A stretch of DNA of 64,000 bases from Streptomyces daqingensis (GTDB lineage: Bacteria; Actinomycetota; Actinomycetes; Streptomycetales; Streptomycetaceae): NCBI RefSeq assembly GCF_014645895.1, contig NZ_BMMP01000002.1, positions 248,001 to 312,000 on the forward strand, written 5' to 3'. The position numbers were made by a program, and so were the translations under genes. Positions 1 to 8,800 of this stretch are shown here, in pieces. The notes beneath the pieces were generated by a model. It saw only the letters and a program-made list of their open reading frames with translations, was not told the origin of the DNA and ran no database searches. Each line of letters begins with the position of its first letter. The first letter of the stretch is position 1.

Positions 1-747
1 GACCCCAGCGCCGTCTACCTGGCCGGACGTGCCGCACCGCTCGGTGCGGTGGGCCCCGGCGCCGTGACGGCGACCTTCTACAACTTCCGGCACGAGCTCG
101 TGGCCCGCCACGTCCCGTCCGTCTGGGAGTCCGCCTCCCCCGCGACGGTGCTGGCCGCCCGGCTGCGCGCCGTCGACACGATGCTGCGTGACCTGCTGGG
201 CGCGGAGGCCGTCTCGTCGCCGCAGATGGAGGAAGCCGCGGGGCTCGCGCTCAGGGCCGCCGAGGGCTGCACGCGCTCCGGACGGCCGCTGTACGCCGCC
301 AACGCGGACCTGCCCGTACCCTCCGCCCCGCACCTCGCCTTCTGGCACGCCGCCACCATGCTGCGCGAGCACCGCGGGGACGCCCACATCGCCGCGCTGC
401 TCCAGGCGGGCCTCGACCCCCTGGAGGCGCTCGCCAGCCACACCGCGAGCGGCCGGGGCATGGCGCCCAAGTGGGTGCTCGCGACGCGCGGCTACAACGC
501 GAAGGACTGGGCGTCGGCCCAGGACCGGCTCCGCGAGCGGGGGTTGATGGACGCGGGGGGCGACCTCACCGAGGAGGGCACGGCTCTGCGCAAGGAACTG
601 GAGTACAGGACGGACCTGATGGACAGCGCTCCCTACGAGCACCTCGGTGCCGAGGGTGTGGCCCGGCTGACGGAGCTGGCGTCGGAGTTCTCCGCCGCGG
701 CCGCCACCGCCGGCGCGTTCCCCGACGACCTCTTCGGACGCGACTGA
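1..747 (+). CDS. SCO6745-like protein, 5' truncated by window edge
   Basis: The reading frame is open from base 1, and the first codons (DPSAVYLAGRAAPLGAVGPG) already look like the family core, so the real start lies upstream of the window and the GTG at 49 is probably internal. The visible part is 248 codons. The sequence resembles the actinobacterial SCO6745/SalK-like family: a VYLAGRAAPLG opening, an ATFYNF motif, an LAFWHAATMLREHRGDAH helix and a C-terminal winged-helix-like region (WASAQDRLRERGLMDAGGDLTEEG) that looks like a DNA-binding fold. SalK-type proteins sit in antibiotic clusters, but the biochemical role is unknown, so no function is assigned. The family recognition is from memory of its motifs. 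Confidence 0.8.
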   Translation, partial: DPSAVYLAGRAAPLGAVGPGAVTATFYNFRHELVARHVPSVWESASPATVLAARLRAVDTMLRDLLGAEAVSSPQMEEAAGLALRAAEGCTRSGRPLYAANADLPVPSAPHLAFWHAATMLREHRGDAHIAALLQAGLDPLEALASHTASGRGMAPKWVLATRGYNAKDWASAQDRLRERGLMDAGGDLTEEGTALRKELEYRTDLMDSAPYEHLGAEGVARLTELASEFSAAAATAGAFPDDLFGRD

Positions 748-986
748 ACGGTGGGGGCGCCTGCAAGCGGTGAGCGAGGCAGCGTGCCGCCCGGAGAGCA
801 CGCGGCGTTCCGGAAAGCGCGCGGCGGCGGTCCGGGAGGGCCGGAGCGAGGGGAGCCGGGGAGAGCGGGCCGCGGGCCGAACGGCGTCTGCCGCAAGGGA
901 GTTGGGGCGCCGCCGGGAGAGACGGGTCGCACGGACGTCCCGCGGACCGGTTGTTTGCGGACGCCGAGTCCGGTTACCCGGACGGC

Positions 987-1112
987 ATGTTCCGAGCAAT
1001 CGCAGACGCCCTCCGCATGGTCGGGGGCGCCATCGCCACAGTAGTGACCCTTCCGTTCCGACTCCTCGCCAAGCTCTTCGGCGGAGCCTCGCGCACAGGA
1101 CGCAGGGTCTGA
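987..1112 (+). CDS. LPFR-motif small membrane-associated protein
   Basis: This 41-residue ORF starts MFRAIADALRMVGG and carries the TLPFRLLAKLFGGAS block that marks the actinobacterial LPFR-motif small proteins. Residues 12-34 are hydrophobic to amphipathic, which suggests membrane contact, and the tail is basic (RTGRRV). Function is unknown. It stands alone between the SCO6745-like gene and tex. There is no convincing Shine-Dalgarno sequence, and a TACCCG box ends six bases before the ATG, so the transcript could be leaderless. It is shorter than most gene callers' limit and easily missed. Confidence 0.7.
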   Translation: MFRAIADALRMVGGAIATVVTLPFRLLAKLFGGASRTGRRV

Positions 1113-1202
1113 CCCCGATCCGGGTGACGCCCTCTCCCCCGCGGCGACGCGGTGAGGGGCGCGTCGAGCGCACGTGGAACGCCGAGAACCCGGCGGCGAA
1201 CC

Positions 1203-1236
1203 GGGCCCGCGTCGGGGCTGTTTCCGACGCGGGCCC
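1203..1236. terminator. GC hairpin, 13-bp perfect stem
   Basis: GGGCCCGCGTCGG (1203-1215) pairs perfectly with 1224-1236 across an 8-base loop. It lies about 90 bases after the LPFR small gene and 85 bases before tex, so it most likely ends the small-gene transcript and isolates tex. It has no clear U-run, which is usual in Streptomyces. Confidence 0.65.
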
Positions 1237-1321
1237 TGTCTGCACGTCCGCCTGAGGGTGCCACCTGCCACAATGCAGGCTCACCGGGGACACCCAGCAC
1301 CGAGAAGGCGGACCAAGCAAC

Positions 1322-3760
1322 GTGACGACGACCATCGAAGGCAGGATCGCCGAGGAACTCGGCGTACGGGAGCGGCAGGTCAAGGCCGCGGTCGAGCTGC
1401 TCGACGGCGGTTCGACCGTGCCGTTCATCGCGCGCTACCGCAAAGAAGCGACAGAGATGCTCGACGACGCGCAGCTGCGCTCCCTGGAGGAGCGGCTGCG
1501 CTATCTGCGGGAGTTGGAGGAGCGGCGCGAGGCCGTCCTCGAGTCCGTCCGGTCGCAGGGCAAGCTCGACGAGAAGCTTGAGCAGCAGATCCGGGCCGCG
1601 GACTCCAAGGCGCGCCTGGAGGACATCTACCTGCCCTTCAAGCCGAAGCGCCGCACCAAGGCCCAGATCGCCCGCGAGGCGGGCCTCGAACCGCTCGCCG
1701 ACGGCCTTCTGGGCGATCCCGGCACCGAACCGCAGGCCGCTGCCGCCGCGTTCGTCGACGCCGAGAAGGGAGTCGCCGACGCCGCGGCCGCCCTGGAGGG
1801 GGCGCGCGCAATCCTCGCGGAGCGCTTCAGCGAGGACGCGGACCTGATCGGCGAGCTGCGCGAGCAGATGTGGACGCGCGGGCGGCTCGCCGCGAAGGTG
1901 CGGGAGGGCAAGGAGGAGCAGGGCGCCAAGTACGCGGACTACTTCGACTACTCGGAGGGTTTCGCCGAGCTGCCCTCGCACCGGGTGCTGGCGATGCTGC
2001 GCGGGGAGAAGGAGGAGGTCCTCGAACTGGCGCTGCTGCCCGAGGAGCCCTCCGAGGACGAGGCGCCGGCGAAGGACCGCGCCCCCGGTCCGTACGAGCG
2101 CGCCATCGCCCACCGGTTCGGCGTGCGCGACGAGGGCCGCCCCGCGGACGCCTGGCTCGCCGAGACGGTGCGCTGGGCGTGGCGTACGCGCATCCTGGTG
2201 CGCCTCGGGCTCGACCTGCGGCAGCGGCTGCGCACTGCGGCCGAGGACGAGGCGGTGGGTGTCTTCGCCGCGAACCTGCGCGACCTGCTGCTCGCCGCGC
2301 CCGCCGGCACCCGCGCCACGCTGGGTCTCGACCCGGGGCTGCGTACGGGTGTGAAGGTGGCCGTCGTCGATGCGACGGGCAAGGTCGCCGCGACGGACAC
2401 GGTCTACCCGCACGCCCCGCAGAAGCGCTGGGACGAGTCGCTGGCGAAGCTGGCGGTCCTGGCGCAGCGGCACTCCGTCGAACTCGTCGCGATCGGCAAC
2501 GGCACCGCGTCGCGCGAGACGGACAAACTGGCGGGGGAACTGATCGCCAAGCACCCGGAGTTGAAGCTGACGAAGGTGATGGTCTCCGAGGCTGGCGCCT
2601 CCGTGTACTCGGCGTCCGCGTTCGCCTCGCAGGAACTCCCCGAGCTGGACGTGTCGTTGAGGGGCGCGGTGTCCATCGCCCGGCGGCTCCAGGACCCGCT
2701 CGCGGAGCTGGTCAAGATCGACCCCAAGTCGATCGGCGTCGGCCAGTACCAGCACGACCTGTCGGAGGTGAAGCTCTCCCGCTCCCTCGACGCCGTCGTG
2801 GAGGACTGCGTGAACGGCGTCGGGGTCGACGTCAACACGGCGTCGGCGCCCCTGCTCTCCCGGGTGTCGGGCATCGGGTCGGTACTCGCCGAGAACATCG
2901 TGTCGCACCGCGACGGGCACGGCCCGTTCAAGAGCCGCCGCGAACTCAAGGACGTGGCGCGGCTCGGCCCGAAGGCGTTCGAGCAGTGCGCCGGGTTCCT
3001 GCGCATCCGGGACGGCGAGGACCCGCTGGACGCCTCCAGCGTGCACCCGGAGGCGTACCCCGTCGTGCGCACGATGGTGAAGGCCGCTGGCACGGACGTG
3101 CCGACCCTCGTGGGCAACACCGCGCTGCTGCGCTCCCTGAGCCCGGAGAACTTCGTCGACGACACCTTCGGCCTCCCGACGGTCACCGACATCATCCGGG
3201 AGCTGGAGAAGCCCGGACGCGACCCCCGGCCCGCGTTCAGGACGGCGACCTTCAAGGAGGGCGTGGAGAAGCTCGGCGATCTAGAGCCGGGCATGCTCCT
3301 GGAGGGCGTCGTGACGAACGTCGCGGCCTTCGGTGCCTTCGTCGACGTCGGTGTGCACCAGGACGGACTGGTCCACGTCTCGGCGATGTCGAAGACGTTC
3401 GTGAAGGACCCGCGGGACGTGGTGAAGCCGGGCGACATCGTGAAGGTCAAGGTCCGGGACGTCGACGTCGCGCGGAAGCGGATCTCGCTGACGCTGCGGC
3501 TCGACGACGACGTCACGGCGAACGGTGCGGGCGGTGACGGCGCCTCCGGCGGTGAGGGCCGCCGCAGGCAGGGCGGTGGGGACCGCGCGCCTCGCCAGCG
3601 CCAGGGCGGCGGCAGGCAGAACTCCGGCCGGCAGAACGCGGGCCGCCAGGGCGGCAACGGCGGCGGCAGGGGGCAGCGGCGGGACGCCGCGCCGGCGAAC
3701 AACGAGATGGCGGAGGCTTTGCGCCGGGCCGGGCTGCTGGGCGACGGCAAGAAGCGGTGA
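1322..3760 (+). CDS. tex: Tex family RNA-binding transcriptional accessory protein
   Basis: 812 residues, slightly longer than typical Tex (about 780) because of its tail. Order of domains: N-terminal Tex helical region (1-325); RNase H/YqgF-like domain from about 334 (TLGLDPGLRTGVKVAVVD); helix-hairpin-helix region at about 500-560 (GVDVNTASAPLLSRVSGIGS); S1 domain at about 654-725 (LEGVVTNVAAFGAFVDVG, HVSAMS); then an 80-residue Gly/Arg/Gln-rich disordered basic tail that probably adds RNA affinity. Tex binds nucleic acids and affects transcription and stress tolerance; its exact role in Streptomyces is not settled. Translation starts at GTG 1322, preceded by a GAGAAGG sequence. Monocistronic between two hairpins. 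Confidence 0.95.
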   Translation: MTTTIEGRIAEELGVRERQVKAAVELLDGGSTVPFIARYRKEATEMLDDAQLRSLEERLRYLRELEERREAVLESVRSQGKLDEKLEQQIRAADSKARLEDIYLPFKPKRRTKAQIAREAGLEPLADGLLGDPGTEPQAAAAAFVDAEKGVADAAAALEGARAILAERFSEDADLIGELREQMWTRGRLAAKVREGKEEQGAKYADYFDYSEGFAELPSHRVLAMLRGEKEEVLELALLPEEPSEDEAPAKDRAPGPYERAIAHRFGVRDEGRPADAWLAETVRWAWRTRILVRLGLDLRQRLRTAAEDEAVGVFAANLRDLLLAAPAGTRATLGLDPGLRTGVKVAVVDATGKVAATDTVYPHAPQKRWDESLAKLAVLAQRHSVELVAIGNGTASRETDKLAGELIAKHPELKLTKVMVSEAGASVYSASAFASQELPELDVSLRGAVSIARRLQDPLAELVKIDPKSIGVGQYQHDLSEVKLSRSLDAVVEDCVNGVGVDVNTASAPLLSRVSGIGSVLAENIVSHRDGHGPFKSRRELKDVARLGPKAFEQCAGFLRIRDGEDPLDASSVHPEAYPVVRTMVKAAGTDVPTLVGNTALLRSLSPENFVDDTFGLPTVTDIIRELEKPGRDPRPAFRTATFKEGVEKLGDLEPGMLLEGVVTNVAAFGAFVDVGVHQDGLVHVSAMSKTFVKDPRDVVKPGDIVKVKVRDVDVARKRISLTLRLDDDVTANGAGGDGASGGEGRRRQGGGDRAPRQRQGGGRQNSGRQNAGRQGGNGGGRGQRRDAAPANNEMAEALRRAGLLGDGKKR

Positions 3761-3764
3761 CCTG

Positions 3765-3804
3765 CGAGGCGGCCGGGACCCTCTGAGGGGTCGCGGCCGC
3801 CTCG
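3765..3804. terminator. Terminator hairpin after tex
   Basis: CGAGGCGGCCG (3765-3775) pairs with CGGCCGCCTCG (3794-3804), and an inner GACCC/GGGTC pair extends the stem. It begins five bases after the tex stop codon and separates tex from the ABC-F leader. Confidence 0.75.
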
Positions 3805-3859
3805 GCCGTCCCGTCGCCCGCGCGCGTCACCCGTGCAGCCGCGCCTCCGGGAAATCCGG

Positions 3860-3888
3860 TTGCCGCTCTCCGGGCACCGGCGTACTTT
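3860..3888 (+). promoter_or_regulatory. Sigma-70-type promoter of the ABC-F gene
   Basis: TTGCCG (3860-3865) and TACTTT (3883-3888) are separated by 17 bases, a good match to the vegetative HrdB consensus. A start site near 3895 would give a leader of about 245 bases before the ABC-F start codon, far longer than usual for Streptomyces. Confidence 0.6.
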
Positions 3889-3917
3889 CTGTACTGCCCC
3901 ATTGCCGCTGACAGGAG

Positions 3918-3985
3918 ATGCCCTTGCTCGTCTGAGGTCGAAGAACACCGTGCACCCCCTCTGTGCGTGCCACGAGTGCGACCTC
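3918..3985 (+). promoter_or_regulatory. Candidate upstream ORF and stem: attenuation leader
   Basis: AGGAG (3913-3917) is followed by a tiny ORF ending at TGA 3933-3935. Read from ATG 3918 it is five codons (MPLLV), but its ribosome site would then have no spacer; read from TTG 3924 in the same frame it has a 6-base spacer and three codons. Overlapping the stop codon, GAGGTCG (3934-3940) is perfectly complementary to CGACCTC (3979-3985), so a ribosome at the stop codon would cover the left arm. The 3967-4140 stretch is open in the ABC-F frame but looks like leader, not protein. The whole 3805-4140 interval holds nothing else I recognise. Confidence 0.45.
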
Positions 3986-4140
3986 GGAAGCGAGCTGCGA
4001 GCCTGCCGTCGGCGGCTTTCGTTCTCCGGAACGGCTTCTCCCGCGCTGCTCCTCCCCCTTCGCTCCTCGTTCCGCCCGGTCGCGGGCTGCGGTGTTCCAC
4101 GTCGTCCACCGCCCGCCCCGTGTCCGGCCGAGGAGCCCTC

Positions 4141-5760
4141 ATGTCCACCACCCACTCTTCCCCCTCTCTCACCTGCGTCCGTCTCTCGTTCAACTGGCCT
4201 GACGGCACCGAGGTCTTCTCGGGCTTCGACTGGCAGGCAGGCCCCGGGCGCACCGGTCTGATCGGCTCGAACGGCTCGGGCAAGTCGACCCTGCTGCGCC
4301 TGCTCTCCGGCGAACTCGCCCCCGCCGGCGGCAGCGTGCAGGTCTCGGGCGAGATCGGCTACCTGCCGCAGGGGCTGACGCTGGAGACCGGCCGGCGGGT
4401 CGATGACGCGCTGGGCATCGCCGAGGCGCGTGCCGCGCTCCACGCCATCGAGGCGGGCGACGTGCGGGAGGAGAACTTCACCGCCGTCGGCGACGGCTGG
4501 GACGTCGAGGAGCGCGCCCGCGCGATGCTGGACCAGCTGGGGCTGGAGCGCATCGGCCTGGACCGCACCATCGGCGAGCTGTCCGGCGGGGAGTCGGTGA
4601 TGCTGCGGCTGGCGGCGCTGCTGCTGCGCCGGCCGGACGTGCTGCTGCTGGACGAGCCGACCAACAACCTCGACCGCCGGGCCCGGCGCCGCCTCTACGA
4701 GACGGTCTCCGCGTGGCACGGCGTCCTCGTGGTGGTCAGCCACGACCGCGAACTGCTGGAACTGGTCGACCGCGTCGCGGAGTTGCGCGCGGGCGGCATC
4801 CGCACCTTCGGCGGCACGCTGTCCGCGTACGAGGAGGCGATCGCCACGGAACAGGACGCCGCGGAGCGGAAGTTGCGCGTCGCCGAAGCCGATGTGAAGC
4901 GCCAGCGGCGTGAACTGATCGAGGCGCGGGTGAAGTTGGCGAAGCGCGTGCGCTACGGCAACAAGATGCGGGCCAACAAGAGCCAGCCGAAGATCGTCAT
5001 GAACGAGCGGAAGCGCGAGGCCCAGGTCTCGGCCGGAAAGCACCGCATCCTGCACGAGCAGCGCCTGGACGACGCCCGCGGGCGTCTCGACGAGGCCGCC
5101 GGGAAGGTGCGCGACGACGACGAGATCCGCGTGGATCTCCCGTTCACCGCGGTCCCGTCGGGACGTCAGGTGCTCACCCTGCGGGAGCTGGAGGTGCGCT
5201 ACGGCGCGCGGGCCGAGCTGCGCGTGCACGGAGCCGAGAGGATCGCCCTCACCGGGGACAACGGCACCGGGAAGACGACGCTGCTGCGCACGATCGCCGG
5301 CCGGCTCGCGCCCGTCTCGGGCGAGGCGGAGGCGCACGTGCCGCTGCGGTACCTGCCGCAGCGGCTGGATCTGCTGGACGACTCGCTCACGCTGGTGGAG
5401 AACGTGTGCGCGCTCGCGCCGTCGGCGAGCGTGAACCAGGTGCGGGCACAGCTCGCGCGGTTCCTCTTCCGCGGTGCGCGCGCCGACCAGACCGTCGGCA
5501 CGCTCTCGGGAGGCGAGCGGTTCCGGGCGACGCTCGCGGCGCTGATGCTGGCCGAGCCCGCACCGCAGCTGCTGATGCTGGACGAGCCGACCAACAACCT
5601 CGACATGGCGAGCGTGCGGCAGCTGCGATCGGCGCTGGAGTCGTACGCGGGTGCGCTGATCGTGGCGTGCCACGACATGCCGTTCCTGCGGGACATCGGC
5701 GTCACCCGCTGGCTGCGGCTGGACGGCGAACTGCAGGAGTGCGATCCGGCGGACCTGTGA
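4141..5760 (+). CDS. ABC-F family ATP-binding protein (ribosome-acting, possible antibiotic resistance)
   Basis: 539 residues with two ABC ATPase domains and no membrane segment, the ABC-F plan. Domain 1: Walker A GSNGSGKST at about 41, signature LSGGE at about 145, Walker B LLLLDEPTNN at about 168. A charged linker (about 205-345, rich in Arg, Lys and Glu) is the P-site tRNA-interacting segment of the family. Domain 2: Walker A GDNGTGKTT at about 372, LSGGE at about 454, second LDEPTNN at about 478. ABC-F proteins bind the ribosomal E site; some rescue it from macrolides, lincosamides, pleuromutilins or streptogramins. ATG 4141 was chosen because GAGGAG precedes it and similarity starts there. 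The long leader suggests drug-responsive control. A housekeeping role is possible too. Confidence 0.88.
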   Translation: MSTTHSSPSLTCVRLSFNWPDGTEVFSGFDWQAGPGRTGLIGSNGSGKSTLLRLLSGELAPAGGSVQVSGEIGYLPQGLTLETGRRVDDALGIAEARAALHAIEAGDVREENFTAVGDGWDVEERARAMLDQLGLERIGLDRTIGELSGGESVMLRLAALLLRRPDVLLLDEPTNNLDRRARRRLYETVSAWHGVLVVVSHDRELLELVDRVAELRAGGIRTFGGTLSAYEEAIATEQDAAERKLRVAEADVKRQRRELIEARVKLAKRVRYGNKMRANKSQPKIVMNERKREAQVSAGKHRILHEQRLDDARGRLDEAAGKVRDDDEIRVDLPFTAVPSGRQVLTLRELEVRYGARAELRVHGAERIALTGDNGTGKTTLLRTIAGRLAPVSGEAEAHVPLRYLPQRLDLLDDSLTLVENVCALAPSASVNQVRAQLARFLFRGARADQTVGTLSGGERFRATLAALMLAEPAPQLLMLDEPTNNLDMASVRQLRSALESYAGALIVACHDMPFLRDIGVTRWLRLDGELQECDPADL

Positions 5761-5772
5761 CCGGCGGCCCCC

Positions 5773-5801
5773 GGGGCCGTCCGCCGTACCAGGACGGCCC
5801 C
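5773..5801. terminator. Bidirectional terminator between convergent genes
   Basis: GGGGCCGTCC (5773-5782) pairs perfectly with GGACGGCCCC (5792-5801) over a 9-base loop. It lies between the ABC-F stop at 5760 and the stop of the large minus-strand gene at 5819. Confidence 0.75.
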
Positions 5802-5818
5802 GCACGGGGACCCGGCGG

Positions 5819-8800
5819 TCACTCCCCCGTGGCGGTCGCCACCTCCAGGGCGGCCACCCGCACGTCCGGCACGTCGTGCCTGCGGACGTCCCGCAGGAAG
5901 GCCCGCCACGGTTCGCTCCAGCCGCTGCGGGGGTTCACAGCCGCGGCGAGCGCCACGGCCAGCAGACCCGAGGCGTGGCCTCCGTCCGCCACGAGACCGC
6001 GCGCGACCCGCAGAAGGCGCTCGCTGCTGCCGGAAGGCCGGTGGCCGGACTGCAGGGTGCGGCGCAGTTCGTCGGCGGTGCGCCACGCCTGCCCGGGCAG
6101 CTGGGCGTGCAGGCCGGCGATGCCGCGCAGCTGCCTGGCCAGTGTCTCCTCGTCTGCGCCGAGGTCGACGGCCGAGCAGAGCAGGCGGGCGGCCAGCGGC
6201 ACGAACTCCTCGTGCCCGGCGAGCAGTACGCCCGTCTGCCCGGCGGCCTGGCGGGCGTTGCGGTGACTGCCCGCCCGCCGGCCCAGGGTGAGCACGATGT
6301 GCTCGACGCGGCGCCGCGCGGGGCGGTCGCGGTCCGGGTCGGCGTCGGGGGTGTGCGGGTCGGCGTCGGAGGCGATGAGCCGGGAGACCGCGTCGGTGAA
6401 CGTGGTGGCGCTCTCGGGGAGTGCGGCGGCCAGCTCCACCAGGCCGTCCGCGGCGTACTGCCAGGTGCCGCGGTTGGCGAGGTCGGTGACCGCGTCCGCG
6501 AGGACGTCCGCGGCCTCCGGGGCCCACGGCGCCCAGTGCGCGAGCGAGGAGTGGACCGTCTCGGCGACCTGGGGGTCCTCCGCCCCGCCGAGCCCGGTGA
6601 CGATGCGGGCGTAGCGCTCCCGGTGGCGTTCGGGGAGGTGGAGGGGGCGGGTGCGCAGCACGGCCTGGCACAGGACGGGTTCGCCCTCGGCGGCGGACGC
6701 GATCACCTGCCAGGCGCGGCGGTCATCCAGGAGCTGCGCCGCCGAGGTGACGCAGGCCGCCCGCACGTCCACGTGCTGGCCCGGGAGTTCGTACGCCGCG
6801 AGCAGCACCTCCGCGGCCTCCGACACCGGCAGCAGGGACGCGGCGAGGCGTACGGCCTGCCGCCGCGCGGTGACCGTCACGCCCGGCTCCTCGCGGGGAC
6901 TCCCGGCGGACGGTTCGCCACGAGCCTCCCCGGTGGCCCCGGAGGGCTCGGTCCCCGGGGCGGCGTCGTGGCCGCCGCCGCTCTCCCCCGGGGGAAGCAG
7001 CAGTCCGCGCACCACGTCGGTCAGCTGTGACGGAGCGAGGTAGCGGCAGGCGCGCGCCAGCGCGCGGACGGCGTTGCGGGCCCGGCCCTCGGCGGTGTGG
7101 GCCAGCAGGGCGGGCAGCGCCTCCTCGGGGCGGTCGGTGCGTACGAGGGCCCCCATCGCCGACTCGGCGAGTTCCTCCTCGTCCTCGACCCAGTCGTTCA
7201 CCCAGAGGCGCAACTCCCGCGCGCCCTCTCCGGGGACGTGCGCGAGCTTCGAGAGCGCGGCCTTCCGCCGGGCCATGCCGTTGGTGTCGTCGTCCGCCTC
7301 GTGCGCGAGGAGCTGCGCGGCGGCCCGCTGCTGGCGGGGGAGCCAGCGGTCCGTCCACCGGTCGACGGGCGGCATGGGGGGCGTGTCGTCCTTGGTGAGG
7401 AACCGTCCGTAGGGCGGGGCCTCGCCCAGCACGGTGTCGAGCAGGTCGGTGCGGCGCCTGCAGATCGTGCGGGAGACGGCGGGCAGCACCGCGGCCGACG
7501 CGTCCAGGGACAGCACGTCCGCGGCCCTGGCGTCCCGCGCACGCGGATCGCGCAGCCACAGCCCGACCGCCGCCCGCGCGTTGGCCTCGCTGCCGAACTG
7601 CACCGCCTGCCACAGGAGTTCCTGCAGTTCCGGCATGTCGTCGGCGCGCGCGCCGACCGCGCGGGCGAGCGCGAACGTCAGCCCGTGGTCGTCCTTCTCC
7701 GCGCCGGCCTCCAGCCAGTACCGCAGCGACTCGTGGACGGTGTGCTCCTGGCCGCGGGGCAGCGTGCGGTCGAGCCTGCCCAGATCGGCCCCGCCGGTGT
7801 CGCCGGTGAGCCGCACGATGGTGCGCAGCGCCCACCCGACGAGGGCGCGGCGGCCGCTGGCGACGTGTTCCCGCAGGACCGCCCCTGCGAGGCGCCCCAG
7901 AACCTCCCGGGTCTCGTGCGAGGAGTCGGGGGCCTGGACGGCGTCGCCGGTGAGGCGGTCGAGGTGGTCCGCGGCCTCGTCCGTGAGCAGCCGCGGAGGA
8001 AGCGCCGTCAGCGCGTTCAGGGCGGACCACCTGACGGCGTCCTGCTCGTTCCGCAGCCGTGCCATGGCGCCGAGCAGCTTGTTGACGCGGGCGTGGTCGC
8101 CGCCGTCGCGGCGGGCGGCGCGCACGGTCTGGCGTACGAGGAGCGGCCACGCCCGGGCGCGGTCCTCCGCCGCGGGACGCCGGGTCGCCTCCTCCAGCTC
8201 TTCGCGGGCCTCCTGGCCGGGCAGGTGGGCGACGGCCGCGAGGACGGTCGCCCAGTGGGCCTCCCTGTCCCGGGCCTGCTGGGCCATCCGCTGCGCCTCC
8301 GCCTCGCGGCGCTCGTGCGGCAGCGCGTCGAGGACCTCCTCGTCGAGGCGCTCGTGGGAGCGGTCCTCGTCCTCGGTCACGGCGTCGTAGAAGGCGGCGC
8401 GGCGGCCGGGCGGAAGCGCCCGCAGCAGCTCCGCGAAGCGCTTCGGGCTGCGGTTCCAGGCACGTCCCAGCTCGTACAGCTCCGGGGCGTCGGCCTTGAC
8501 CAGGCGGCGCAGCACCGACGGGGGCAGGCCCTTGTCCAGCAGGCGGCCGGAGTGCTCGTCCGCGAGGAGCAGGCGGACCGTACGGCCGGGGTCCGCGGCG
8601 ACGAGGCGCGGCAGTTGCGGCCAGAACGGCAGGGGCAGCGGCAGCCGCTCCCGGTAGCGCTCCAGCAGTCCGAGAACCTCTTCGGGACGGGCGGCGGCCG
8701 TACGCGCCACTCCCGCGGCGTACCGGTCCCACCACAACTCTCGGAGCACCGGCGGCAGTTCGTCGAGCTGCCGGGCGGATTCGGCGAGCACCTCGCCGGG

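Noticed and set aside
974..3046. Long minus-strand frame opposite tex
   Set aside because: It is an antisense shadow caused by high GC; tex domains on the plus strand are complete.
3967..4140. In-frame N-terminal extension of the ABC-F protein
   Set aside because: No ribosome site at its start, low similarity to the family, and the GAGGAG before ATG 4141 fits the normal start.
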